This document shows positions 45,343-57,810 of a stretch of DNA of 64,000 bases, in pieces; the first letter of the stretch is position 1; each line of letters starts with the position of its first letter. Source of the stretch: Elmis aenea (lineage: Eukaryota > Arthropoda > Insecta > Coleoptera > Elmidae); the NCBI GenBank assembly GCA_947652605.1, contig OX393578.1, positions 41,793,470 to 41,857,469 on the forward strand, given 5' to 3'. The notes beneath the pieces were generated by a model, which worked only from the letters and a program-made list of their open reading frames with translations, searched no databases and was not told the origin of the DNA. The position numbers and the translations under genes are program-made.

Positions 45343-45743
45343 CAGGGATACTAAACTAAACAGGATGGCTCATATCCGTTAGACTAATGTATTATTGAAT
45401 TATCCGGAAGTAACACCAAGATGTTGAAATCGATGATTTAGATTTTATAGTGAATATGACAAGTTTCAAATTATAACTAAATGACATAAATGAAATTTTT
45501 TTTTGTTAAATATTTTTTGTTAATTCTATTCTCACATAAAATAAGGTTTCTTGTAAAGCAAATGGTTCGATGTACACAAATCTAAACCTTTTAGACATGT
45601 GTGGCATATGACACATCTGCCATAAATATTTATAAATGACCTTTTTAGGACGTCATAACTGACGTCATTTATATGACTCTTTCGTCATCGATACGTTTAC
45701 GAATTTCTTAGGATGGACCATCCTATGTAGTTTAGTATCCTTG
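45343..45743. mobile_element. hAT-like MITE
   Basis: Left end CAGGGATACTAAACTAAACA then GGATGG; right-end complement CAAGGATACTAAACTACATA then GGATGG. Flanks GTGTTTAC and CGTGTTTG match if shifted by one base, so the target duplication is uncertain. Internal TGACGTCATTT and GACGTC repeats. Confidence 0.6.
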
Positions 45744-47247
45744 CGTGTTTGCGACATATAAAGAACCAATGCGTCCTTAAAACTGTTTTTTTAGTCTTAA
45801 CTTATTTTTAACAAATTCGAAATTTGAGAGAGTTGAAACAAACGAAATTTTGTTCAAAAAAATAAATTCTATAACATTCAAATTTTAAGAAAATTGTTAA
45901 AGTTGTTTTTAAAAATGTTATACCTTATTCGCAATTTAAAGGGTTAGAAAAAAATTTCACAAAGCTTTATCATAAACCCTAACACAGACTAAACTTCTAT
46001 GTAAATAAAATATTTTGAATTAACATTAAAACCTAAAACCTCATGTATTTTAGTTATTATTTGAAAAATCAACTACATGCACGCACTTTGTTATATACAT
46101 ATTTAATAAGTTTCTATTGATAACCAATTTCAGAAATCTATAATCATAATATAATTAATAATCTAAACTGCAAATGTACGACCTGGGACTAATTTCAGTC
46201 ATATCCTTAAAAATCTAAAAATAATATTTCGAATTTCAAAAATGTATAAGTATTTATTATACCTACTCTGCAGGCTTCAAAATTTAAATTTGTCCAAAAC
46301 CATACTTTTCTTGTCAAGAAGTCATGAAATTTGAACAGGGATATAAAAATTAATTTTGTAATAAACTAAGAGCTATAACAGTTAATTAAACACTTTGTAT
46401 AATTGTAAACTTTTCTAAAATTTAATAATTACCTATGTTGTAGTATAAAATTCGCTCAAAAGTTAGAAAAAGTTGACTATTGCATTTTAACAACAAAGTA
46501 AATTGGGTTGGGTCAATTTTAACAACTTAATGCGATTAAAGACATTAATTTGCATTCAGTTTTTTTTTATTGTTATTGAGAAATGTATGATTAAAAAGGC
46601 ACATTAAAAGTTTTTGAGCTTTTTTCAGGATATTTCAGATACAATACAATTTGAACATTGCCAGTGAATATTCTTACTATCACGTTAAAGTACACGACCT
46701 TTCTGATTCGACAACCATTTCCATATTCTTTGTATGGAAAGATACAACTTGTATTAAAATAGTTTTTTATTGAAACTTTAGTTTTATCCTTGACTATAAT
46801 ACCTAATTATAGTCAAGCGTTTTATGATATTTTAAACCAAGAGTACATTTAACCACAAAAAAAATTCGATTTTTGTTTAATTTTTTTAAACCCCCAACTG
46901 ATGTTGACGAAGAGAAGTGTTTTATTTATTATAAAAAGGTTAATAATCAATGTTTTTAGGCAATGTGCATGTATGAGCAACACTGAATTTTACAGCAGTG
47001 AAAAACGGGTTTATCTTTAGTTTCGTTTAATTCAACTACCAAAACTCAAAGCCATTTGATAAACTAAGTGCAGTTTACAGTTGGTGTTGGTAAACAAATG
47101 AATGCAGTATCATTTCCATGGTACACTAATTTTGTGTATGTGTTTCGCGTCTTAATAAATAGTCGTTTATTTAAAGTAAGTTAACATGGTTGATCAAAGT
47201 AGCACATTTTATTTATTTTTGTTATATCAACTGCTTTTATATAATTA
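45744..47247. other. Intergenic AT-rich stretch
   Basis: Nothing supported. An imperfect hairpin lies near 46790-46815 (CTTGACTATAATACC/TAATTATAGTCAAG). Confidence 0.45.
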
Positions 47248-47370
47248 TACAGGGTGAGTCACGACGGACGCGTCGGAGTTTTATGGCGAAACGGTTTATA
47301 TTTTCCAATTTCTGTCGCTGTTAGATTATGTAAGTCAATAAGGGCTACATTTTAAAAATATTTTCAAATA

Positions 47371-47434
47371 TACAGGGTGCTCCAAAAAAGAGTGCCATAT
47401 CAAAGTTATACTTTTTCTTATGGAACACCCTGTA
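47371..47434. repeat. 64-bp mini-foldback nested in the left arm
   Basis: TACAGGGTGCTCCA at one end and TGGAACACCCTGTA at the other, so the unit has the same terminus type as its host. The mirrored copy is at 48879-48942, also 64 bp. Confidence 0.75.
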
Positions 47435-48878
47435 TATTTTTACATTTTTGGATTCCTCTTTAAATTTAATTTAAAAAATGTAAAAGGTTATATGGGTCTA
47501 AAGTCAACCGTTCTCGTGAAAATTGCATTTTCATGAAAATACAGTATTTTCAAAAAATTTCAACATTTGAAAACTTTGACAAGTCTGAAGAAATTCGCTT
47601 GGAGATAAGATTGACAATAGATTATGTAACACTTTGCACCACCTACATTTTTAAAATATTGTACAGGGCATTTGTTACGCTTGGTCAAACTTGTGAAACT
47701 TTAAACATCGATAACTCATTTTTTTTTAATACAACACCCTATATTTTTTTGCACCGTCTTATAGAAAATTTAATTCTCTTTCGAAAATATTAAGGCTGTT
47801 TTTCACCTAAAATTGATATTTTCCGAGATATCGCGATTTTATTGTTAATTATTAGGGCAAAGTAATATTTTCAAGTAGGCTATGAAGGTAGACAGCGGTA
47901 ATTGGAAACAATTGAAAGGAAAAACAAGAAACTTATAATTTTGTCGTTTGCCTACACATTTTTGACATTTTTTTATAAGAAAGTTGTAGATTTACCATTT
48001 TTACGTTTAAATATAGGTTTCTCATCAGAGCCACAATATTTTTCATATAATTGAGTTTGATCGTTTGCCAAGTCCTAAAAACCGATTGATAATGTATTAG
48101 GTACGAGAACGGAACGCTGATTAAAAAAAAAAGTAATACTGACTTGTTTAATTTTACATTTAAAAGAAAAAAACATGGTTGGTACTGTTTTCGGTAGTGT
48201 CGTAGTATCGTATCGTAAACAGACAAAAAATGGTTTATAGGATTTAGTAATTATCTTCTGGTCCAATAAATAAATGCATAAATAATTTAAAAAAATCTCT
48301 ATTTAAACGTAAGGATGGTAAAACTACAACTTTCCTATAAAAATATGTCAAAAGTGTGTAGTCAAACGATAAAATTATAAGTTTCTTGTTTTTCCTTTCA
48401 ATTGTTTCAAATTACCGCTGTCTACCTTCATAGCCTACTTGAAAATATTACTTTGCCATAATAATTAACAATAAAATCGCGATATCTCGGAAAATATCAA
48501 TTTTAGGTGAAAAACAGCCTTAATATTTTCGAAAGAGAATTCAATTTTCTATAAGACGGTGCAAAAAAATATAGGGTGTTGTATTTAAAAAAAATGAGTT
48601 ATCGATGTTTAAAGTTTCACAAGTTTGACCAAACGTAAAAAACGCCCTGTACAATATTTTAAAAATGTAGGTGGTGCAAAGTGTTACATAATCTATTGTC
48701 AATCTTATCTCCAAGCGAATTTCTTCAGACTTGTCAAAGTTTTCAAATGTTGAAATTTTTTGAAAATACTGTATTTTCATGAAAATGCAATTTTCACGAG
48801 AACGGTTGACTTTAGACCCATATAACCTTATACATTTTTTGAATTAAATTTAAAGTTGAATCCAAAATAGTAAAAATA

Positions 48879-48942
48879 TACAGGGTGTTCCATAAGAAAA
48901 AGTATAACTTTGATATGGCACTCATTTTTGGAGCACCCTGTA
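48879..48942. repeat. 64-bp mini-foldback nested in the right arm
   Basis: Mirror copy of 47371-47434 at the same arm position, with a few base differences. Confidence 0.75.
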
Positions 48943-49065
48943 TATTTGAAAATATTTTTAAAATGTAGCCCTTATTGACTTACATAATCTAACAGCGACA
49001 GAAATTGGAAAATATAAACCGTTTCGCCATAAAACTCCGACGCGTCCGTCGTGACTCACCCTGTA

Positions 49066-50991
49066 TATCACCATATAAAATGTAAGCAAAAATTACAGAC
49101 AAATTCTTTCGATTCTTGACTGCTATAAGGTCGTTTGACACTAAATATTTTCAAACTTAACACTGCACATTTTTTTCATTTGGAAAGCTAAAACCATACC
49201 ATATTCATTATGCATAAAAACTATTGTTAAAATCTGGTGTTCCGAATTTACAAATTAGTACTGATTTTATGCAAGCTATTAATTGGCATTATAGCAATCA
49301 ATAATGTTCGAACAGTCTTATATTATGGCAACCGCTGAAAATTTAAAAGAAAATTATGAATAAATTTTGTGCATAAAATGTATCATGCAATTTGAAATTT
49401 AGCCAAACTATTTTTACTTAATAACAGCTGTTTAAAATATTATTTTCCATACAATTTGTTATTTATTTAAAAGAATTTTGCTCAATGATAAGTAACTGTA
49501 TACTTCGATATATTATTTATTGTAAATATTTACTTTCTAACATATAAAAAATAACTTGCTTGGCACTCTTTAATTTAATCATAATTTTGATATGTAATAT
49601 CAGACACGGTTTTATTATTAAAACATATAAAGTTCCTTTAATAAATTATCTTCTACTATATTTTGTGGAATTATCTTTAGTTTTAGTTTTAATTTAACAT
49701 CTCAATGGTGTTTTAGTTGGCGTCTCTCAGAAATGATTTTGTATTGTACAGTTTTAGGTACCGTTTGGTTTTAAATAATTTGTAATTACCTGTAGGTACT
49801 AGTTATTATAGTTAACTCTAGCAAGAACGGCAAAATCCAGTTTTTACAGTAAATAACTGTGATTATTGTAATCTAAATTTAAAAATATCTTTAGTCAACG
49901 TTTAGATAAACAAAAGACAAATCCACAAAATTATTGTTTCAAATAAAACAAAAATCAACCATAACAGATGAGTTTCTTTGCACCTTATTGTCTATATTTT
50001 CATCGTGATTGTTGCATATTTTTTTTAAACATATTTTCTCCAAAAATTTGTTTGCATTATTTATTTTATTGCAAATAACATGCCAAAACAGTATATTGCC
50101 TATATTGCTATGTTAAATTTTTATTTTAATCGCAAGGAAAATTATCAGCGATTATTGAAAACTAATAAATAATTGTTGGCAATTTTCAAGTACACTTAGT
50201 TACTATCAGCAAAGTTAAAGACGATATGTCTTCTACATATTGTTTCAATGCTGCTATTGTTTTAATTTGATAACTTCCAAAACAGTGTGTAGTTAAGCGG
50301 ACGCTTATTGTTTTTAAAATTAATAATTCAATAACGGTTAGCAACTCGTTATCAAGTGACTCAAAGTTTTTTTTTAAATCTCATTACACTTTACATACTT
50401 TTTTTTTCACCAACACAATTAGAATAATATCCTATTACGAAATTATTATTAAAATTGTGAGCATAGAAATTATATTAATCATCATGTTTATCATTATAAC
50501 TGCAGTCATTAATTGAACCGTAGCTAATAAATTGACGTGGTTATACAAAGTCAATACAAACTAAAACTTAACGGTAAAACTATAGAGACAAACTTTTTTG
50601 ATTTCCACAGCATACATTAACACAACTACAAAACCTTGTAACATATTTAAAAGATAAGTTATTCGACATATTATTCAAGTTGTGAAATTAAATTTAACTA
50701 ACAAATGGAATACCTCATACATTTTTATATTTTTGGAAAGAGAAGGCAATATTGGATATATGTAACACTAATTTGGATAATTGTTATAACCTCAAATATT
50801 TTTTGGACAAAATTTTTTATTTTTTTTGTGTGCCGTGACCTGCATAGGTAAAGTCAACAAGTGTCCAAAAAATGTTTTTTTAAATTTTAATTGACATTTA
50901 GGTTACTTTTATCTGCATTGGAGGTTGTAAAATCGGTTTTTTGCCCGAGCAATTTTTTTAATGTGATGGTGCTAGTACATGCGATTATTTA
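49066..50991. other. Intergenic AT-rich stretch
   Basis: No exon or element termini recognised in 1.9 kb. Confidence 0.5.
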
Positions 50992-51600
50992 TACAGGGTG
51001 GCCATGATCTACATGTGTTGTATGGGTAACTTGGTTATTATAAGAGTTATATGGTCGGTTACATTAGCAAAGTTGGGCAAAATTTCAAGACAATTTAATG
51101 CCATTTTGATATATCACATACACCTTCAACTTTTATAAATATTTTGAAAAAACTAAACAGGGGTAATTTTTGCAATGTTAAATAATTCCATAGCCATCTA
51201 TTGTAAAACATTTTTAAAATCAGAAAAAATAAGCTTTTTAATGAACCCTTAGCCAACTATGATAGCAATTAAAAAAAGCAAGTTTGGCTTATATCTCAAA
51301 AAGCGAGCGTGCCATGACTTTTTAAATATTTTTTTCTAATTATACGTAAAATTATCTACAGGGATCATTTTACAGTTTTATATTACCATAGGTGGCTATA
51401 GAATTATTTAACATTGAAAAAAAAACACCTGTTTTTAGTTTTTTTTAAATATTTAAAAAAGTTAAGGGTGTACGTAAAATGTCAAAACGACATTAAATTT
51501 GTCTTGAAATTCTGCCTAACTTTGCTAATTTAACTGACCATGTAACTCTTATAATAACAAAGTTAATCATACAACACATATAGATTATGGCCACCCTGTA
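50992..51600. mobile_element. Long foldback element, TACAGGGTGGCCAT family
   Basis: Starts TACAGGGTGGCCATGATCTA, ends TAGATTATGGCCACCCTGTA with TA tips. Arms of about 230 bp, including TTATTATAAGAGTTATATGG against its complement and TTCCATAGCCATC/GGTGGCTATAGAA. Loop short and non-coding. Confidence 0.85.
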
Positions 51601-51799
51601 TAGTGTATTTTCTGACGAATTTAACAATACCAATAACTTGCACTTGTCTTGAAAGGCTGCCTCAAAGACTTAAAATGTTATAAAAACTTATTAAGATATC
51701 CTATAAGTTCATTTAAAAAAATCGGGTGAAATATTGAGTTACCAATATTAAAATATCGCGTTGTTCAGTTGTTGAAGACAGGTAAAAAAAGCTATAAAT

Positions 51800-52222
51800 T
51801 ACTTTTTGTGCGATCGTACTAAAAAACAGCTGTTTGACGGACGCGTTAGCAACCATAAAGTACTGCATTACTGGCCCTATCCTTAGCAACGGCCGTAAAA
51901 GTTACTTTTCAGGCCGTTACCCTTAGCAACGGCCGAAAAAGTAACTTTTACGGCCGTTGTTAAGGAGAGGGCCGGTAATGCAGTACATACACCGTCATCT
52001 GTCAGTGACAGAATGTCACGTAGTGTCTAACCTATAATTTTGAAAATTACTAAAAATTTAAATTGTTTTTAATTCGATCGCACAAAAAACGTAATATGCA
52101 CCTCGGCCAAAATGTACTTTTTCGGCCTTGCCTGTTTGCTGGCCGAGACGTAGTCGAGGCCAGCAAACCAGACGCGGCCGAAAAAGTTACACTTTTTGGC
52201 CTTGATACATAAATAAGTATTT
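51800..52222 (+). mobile_element. Non-autonomous Crypton derivative, inverted orientation
   Basis: Shares both termini with the intact Crypton at 21724-23618 in opposite orientation: TTTTTGTGCGATCGTAC and AACAGCTGTTTGACGGACGC at the start, and AGACGCGGCCGAAAAAGTTA with the TACATAAATAAGTA end. The recombinase gene is completely deleted, leaving 0.42 kb. Both subterminal repeat sets (AGCAACGGCCG and its inverse) remain. It would need a recombinase supplied in trans. Confidence 0.75.
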
Positions 52223-53101
52223 TTTTCCGGTATTTTAATTTTTTTTTAAATATTAAGTACAGTTGTTTATTAACATCATGTTTGAAAATATGTTTTTGAA
52301 ATTATCGCAAATATGATTGTTATGAAAATATGTTTTTATTTTTCATAGTACGGAAGAGACTACTTTGTGTAAATTACGATCAATTATCTTATAGCAGCTG
52401 TTTTTATTTACTTGTAATTAATTATTGAATTGAAAAATAATTATTAGCTTATTATATTTTAATGAATGTCAGCGCAACACCAACGACGATTATATTTACT
52501 ATCGCCATAAGTAAAAAAAATAAACATAACAATATTTTATTGCTACCCAAAGAATGCTGATTACTTAAGACAAAAGTTAAAAGTCAAGAAAAATAAATTA
52601 GTTGTGTTTTCTGACCTTAATAATTTATTTATTGTGATTACTTATTTATTACTTATAGTAGTCTCATCCGACTTTTATTCAGATTTCACCAGAAATAACA
52701 ATTATACTTCAGATATTAACGTAAACATATTTTTAAAATAATAATGAATCATCGTTATGTCTGGAATATAAAACAGTTCGTCAAACCATAATTATTTACC
52801 TATCAATAATGTTTTACAAATAGTGTTTAAGGATAAAATTGATTATCTTATTAAACTTCCTAATAATTTATATTCCTTACATTCCGTGTAATATCTATCC
52901 TTACTCAAGCAACTATAAATGGGACAAAAGTTGCCTATTTTTATAGAGTAACATAGCTATTTTTTAAAAGCAGTGACAATGGCTAATATTTTAAATTTGT
53001 AATATATCTAAGTTTCATTTGTTGATAAAAAAAAAAAATGTTTAAAAGAAAGTTGATATTTTTATGAAAAACAAATTGGTTATGGTACCTTATGTTTAAA
53101 T
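52223..53101. other. Intergenic AT-rich stretch
   Basis: No supported feature. Confidence 0.45.
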
Positions 53102-54130
53102 CAGGGATTGAGAACGGAACGAAATAAATCGAAATTTTTATAAGGACCAACACAAAAACAAAATTATATATTTTTTTTATCAATATTTAATTTTTATTCA
53201 TTAAACACAAACGCGAATTTACCGTCTATGCTGGGAAGGCAGAAAAATATCTCACTTGAAATAAGTGAGCTTCACTTTTTTCCCCATACATTAACGTATT
53301 AACAACTTTATTACCAATACTTGCAATTTCGTGCAACACAAGTAACGGTATAGATATTCTCTTTTTCTAATTTGTTGATTCGATCATCAATAAATAATAT
53401 ACACTTGATCGGACAACAAAACGGCGCGTAAAAATCGCGTCATTTTTAACAGTTTAAAAATATGACATTTTACGTTGATGATCTATGATTTGACAAACTA
53501 GTTGTGTTTTTGCACCTGACGGGTATCATACTAAATAAAATGCACAGATTTTCTTTAGTTATTTGTTTAATGTGTTTAACAATTTGGTAAATTTACTATG
53601 GAGATTCGCTAGTCTAAATTTTGCCGTCCGTAATGATCAATTCCGAATGATCGGCGTTTATAATTTAGCGGGGGCCCAACGATTGCAAAGAAACAGAAAC
53701 AAAAACGTAAAGGGACTTAAAAATTCATTACAAACATTTTCTATCCCACAATTATTACCAAAAGTACAAAACGATCACAGCAAATTTGTTTTTATAAATG
53801 CGAACTATGCTGATTCACATATTAATATTTATAATCTGAATAATCTAATATTCAAATAATTGGGGTTTCATAGTATTAATTAAACCGACCTCTTGACATT
53901 TGGCGATCGTTCTTTAGAAAATTGTCTGCTCTGAGTTTTGTAGAAAGAGGGTGGTGACTAAGAAAAAAAAGGTTCTTTGACTTGGCGATTAAAAAAAAAC
54001 GGTAAAACCGGTGCTGTTATTACATATCACATATTACGAAAACGAAATTTAATGGGAGGGAATTTAAACGAAATATTTCATTTTCGTTCCGATCAAAAAC
54101 GAACGAATTATTTTTCGTTTTTAATCCCTG
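53102..54130. mobile_element. hAT element, 1.0 kb, perfect 8-bp target duplication
   Basis: Termini CAGGGATTGAGAACGGAACG and TTTTCGTTTTTAATCCCTG; GTTTAAAT on both sides (53094-53101 and 54131-54138), which fits nTnnnnAn. Internal hairpin CTCACTTGAAATAAGTGAG near 53251 is shared with the fragment at 6870-7118. The internal frame 53563-53859 has no recognised domain, so it is treated as non-autonomous. Confidence 0.88.
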
Positions 54131-54138
54131 GTTTAAAT

Positions 54139-55486
54139 ATTGGTAAGATGCAGAGGTAACTCGCATTTTTTTAAGTAAAAACCATTTTTGACGTTAAAGT
54201 ACAGCACTTTTTTCCTTATTTTTTTGTTATTTGATTTGAAAACAAAAATAGTTCAATTACCTTGTAAAACTAATGTATAGTAAAATAGAACAAAAAGTGT
54301 TACATTAAAAAAGATTAAAATTTGATTGAAAATTGTAAGAGAGCAATAATATATTTTTATTAATATTACTATTATTATTTAATAAAAAGTGTGTACCCTT
54401 GGTTTGGAATATCAAATAAGTTTAGTTTTTTCTGCCATATGTAGAGTTTTGTATATTATGCTGTTTAATGTAGACCACTTCTATAATTTGTATCAATTGC
54501 AGTTTAACATTTACCAACAGCAAGCAGCAACTTTTAAATGCACTGTATACATTATTCAAATTTCTGAAGTAAAAAACAACTACATTATACAGTGAAACAT
54601 CGCTGCAAGATACAGATTAGTTAAATTTAGTTTAAACTGAAAAAAAAAATTTCTTTCAAATTTAAAAATTAACCCTTTATAAAAATAAACTTGTCAATTA
54701 GGTACTTGCGTATGAGAAAGCGACATATTTATATTGAATTATAATTTACGTAGTTGTTTATATCAAAAGTATAAGGCATATTGACTTTTGTGTTTAATTG
54801 AACTATAGCGTATTGAATTAAGCTTATTTTAAGTTTCCATTTATAGGCAAATAACAATTTTTAATTTGCTTTTAGTACGTTGATAATTACTATAAAAACA
54901 TCTTCCATCTAATAATAGTAAACATAAAAAAACACATAATAACACAATTGCAAAATTGCAATAACAATTTTATCAGTTGACACAATTTTTAACTTAAAAT
55001 AATCCATTAATCTTCCTCATTTCAGACATCTTTGTAAACCACATTAACTAGACTTAGGCAAACAGAGCTCGAATTTTACTAAAACGAAACCCATACAACT
55101 GTTTAATTTTGCATACTTGTCCCACTAATATATTATATAAATTTAATAATTTATTAGTGTGACCTTATAACACACAAATGTAATGATATTTGTAAATAAT
55201 GCAAGTGCAGAATTAAATAAACAGTTAAACGGTAATAATTAAATGATTTAAAATATTGTTAGTAATTAAAAGCCTTGTTTGTCACGGTTTTAATACTAAT
55301 TCCTTACAATTGAAAAACAAATTTATGGTGATAAACTTCATTAAATAGAAAATTAATTATTGCAATAGAAAATTAAAATGTGTGTCAGCAAATAATTGTA
55401 GTAATTATTTGAGTGATTAATTTAAAATGTAATATAACATTCGGTTAGCAATTGTTAATCTTGTAAAAATATGCCATGGAGCTGTA
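54139..55486. other. Intergenic AT-rich stretch
   Basis: No exon, RNA gene or terminal repeat recognised. Confidence 0.5.
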
Positions 55487-56120
55487 TAGCTGATTCAGTT
55501 TAACTGTCGCACCCCTATAACCAGGGGTTTGGAGCAGTCCAATTTTTTAGTTGCTCCGGTCCCGTTCCGCTCTCGCTCCGCTCCCGCTCCGCTCCGCGCT
55601 CCAAATATTAATAAAATAAGTTTTTTTATTTAAAAATTTGTTTTTAAAACAAAGCTAAAATTTTATGAAATATGTGGAAATGGACCAAAAATTACAATAT
55701 TTGACCCTAAGAAACAAGTGAAGTTAAATAAATGAACAAATTATTGATCTTCAAAAGTTAAAAAAAGAAAAAAAAGTTCTTTAAAATTTTTCAAAATTCA
55801 AATAGAAAATAATGAAAATTAATATTCAGAAAAGTTAGAGTACATTATAATAATTTTACTTCAAAAAAATCAAATTTAGTTTATTTATAATTTTATTAAA
55901 TGATATACCCATGAGAATAATTCATAAAAAAAAAAATGTAGTGGAGCAGTGGAGCAATCAAAATTATTTGCTCCGGGCTCCGCTCCCGCTCCGGGCAAAA
56001 ACCCATTGCTCCACTGCTCCGCGCTCCAGCTCCGCGCTCCGCTCCAAACCCCTGCCTATAACTCTGTAAAATTAAGAGGACCCCCTATGAATCTTACATT
56101 TTTGCTAATACCAGGTAATT
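55487..56120 (+). repeat. Half foldback (57811 type) split by a hAT MITE
   Basis: TGATTCAGTTTAACTGTCGC then ACCCCTATAAC, continuing after the hAT insertion as TCTGTAAAATTAAGAGGACC. This parallels the left arm of the 57811 foldback (TGATTCAGTTTGAATGTCGC then ACCCCTATAACTCCGTTA). The TACCGGG tip and the second arm are missing. Confidence 0.6.
55522..56054. mobile_element. hAT-type MITE with GCTCC repeats, perfect 8-bp target duplication
   Basis: Termini CAGGGGTTTGGAGC and GCTCCAAACCCCTG; CCTATAAC on both sides (55514-55521 and 56055-56062). Both ends are packed with CGCTCC/GGAGCG-type units (55561-55605 and 55966-56045). 533 bp, non-coding. The foldback at 57811 supplies the unoccupied target sequence. 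Confidence 0.9.
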
Positions 56121-56699
56121 CTCTATCATATAACGTTAAAATGTTTTTTTGTTTTCTACCATAAAATATGTCAGACTGGTGATAATCAATAAAAAAATTA
56201 AATACTTATTGTATTATTTTTATTGATTTTGATAAAGAGTTAAATTCGATAATGCATTACAAAATAAGCATAAATACATTCTAAAATTAAAACTTCAATT
56301 AACAAAACAGAATCGCTGTAGTAATTGCCGTGGCAATGGTAAAAAAAAATATGATTTTTTTAGTTAAAAAACCTAGGAAACTGCTTAATTTTAATAAATA
56401 AATTAGGCTGATTAAACTGGAATGAGATGTTTTGTTTAAAAGTTTAAATAAATTATGTCATTGCTCCCATTTAATCATTACCGCAATTGTGTAACACTAT
56501 GGCAAATATATTTTTCAACTGATAAGATACGAACGTAATTACTATTTATTGGAAGTTTTATATATAAATATACTTGAACTTATTATTTAAAAAAAATAGG
56601 AGAATTTCTTCATTTGCCATGAAAAACCAAAAAAATGTCTGCTACAATATGTAATCCACGCAACTAATTTATCGTCATAACCTACTGATACCTGATACC
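56121..56699. other. Intergenic AT-rich stretch
   Basis: No supported feature. Confidence 0.45.
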
Positions 56700-57642
56700 C
56701 AGGGCCGGCGCAAGAGTATCTGACGATCCTAACCAAATGCAATTTAGGCTCTCTTATAAATTAAACTAAGAAAAACTAATTTTTTGATTTTTTGAACGGC
56801 GAAGTTTTAAATACATCTTTTTCAATTGTAGTAGTGTTTACCAAAGTGCGGAAGGGTTTCGAGAGGCACGTGGTATTTTTTTTTACTTTAGCATTTTTTG
56901 ACTATTGAAAAACCTATTACATGGATCATATTAGTGCTAATCTAACTAGATAAAATAGTATTACACCAAACTAATCCTATCTCTGGCTGAAAGGAGTACG
57001 CCAGTGAGACTAAACTTTAAATAGGGGTACGAGATGGTTGTAACTTTGGTAAACACTGCTCTATAGATAGTATTTCTAGAACAGTGTGTCGTGCTAAATC
57101 GTAGAGCGAGTGTACGTATTTATAAGTTTTAATTTCTGGACTTGCCATCGATATTGGCCATGTCCAATATCTCTAAAATTATCATGTTTTAAGTCTTAAG
57201 TAATGTTTCAATGTCAGACGGTTTTTAAGCAGTTCTCTCAGTGGCGAGGGGTAGATACAATTTCTGACCGAAGACAAATTACTCCCAGATGTATACAATC
57301 CATTTACAAAGGTTTAGGCGCAGGGGTCGGCAATGCGGCGCCCGCGGGTGCCATAGCGCCCTCGGTAGGATGTTTATGCGCCCTCACTATATTACACACA
57401 TAGGTGTTGAGAAAACAGTTCTATGATATTTTAGTTGTGTCTGATTATATGTAAATTAAATTAAATTGTTAAATATATTTGTGGATGATACATACTAATG
57501 TCGTATTTGTTTACTATTAAATGAAACAGTGTTTTGTTAGAATTAAAAAATCGAAAAAATTTAACGATCTATTTTTTTTTGTTGATGAGAAAGGCGCCCC
57601 TAGGCAATTACCTAGATTCACCTAATAGTAAAACCGGCCCTG
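56700..57642. mobile_element. Zaphod-like hAT element, perfect 8-bp target duplication
   Basis: Termini CAGGGCCGGCGCAAGAG and AATAGTAAAACCGGCCCTG, with GCGCCCCTAGGCAATTACCT just inside the right end. CTGATACC lies on both sides (56692-56699 and 57643-57650). Inside, TAGTGTTTACCAAAGT (56832) and ACTTTGGTAAACACTG (to 57058) bracket a possible nested MITE. CAGGGGTCGGCAATGCGGCG near 57322 looks like one end of another hAT MITE. No transposase recognised. Confidence 0.87.
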
Positions 57643-57810
57643 CTGATACCTCATGAATTTCTCGAAAAAATTATCAACAAAAGTATTCAAATGTGTACAT
57701 GACTGGAAAGATAAGAGAATTTACTATATGATTTTCTAGTTAAACTATGCTAGAACCGTTTAAAAAGATATCGAATAAGACCTTTTTGTTAAAGAGTAAA
57801 ATTTCGTATA

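Larger units (their letters stand above)
47248..49065. mobile_element. 1.8-kb foldback with ~770-bp arms, TACAGGGTGAGTC family
   Basis: Starts TACAGGGTGAGTCACGACGG, ends CCGTCGTGACTCACCCTGTA. The arms 47248-48020 and 48297-49065 mirror each other nearly base for base. Each contains the same 64-bp nested mini-element and the same open frame, seen as 47533-47793 on plus and 48780-48541 on minus. The loop of about 275 bp shows no recognisable coding sequence. Transcribed RNA would fold into a very long duplex. Confidence 0.9.

Noticed and set aside
47533..48780. Two nearly identical frames on opposite strands (47533-47793 plus, 48780-48541 minus)
   Set aside because: They are mirror copies in the arms of the foldback, with no domain and no codon signal, so not genes.
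53563..53859. 98-codon frame in the hAT element at 53102 as a transposase
   Set aside because: No BED finger, RNase H-like residues or dimerisation motif can be recognised.
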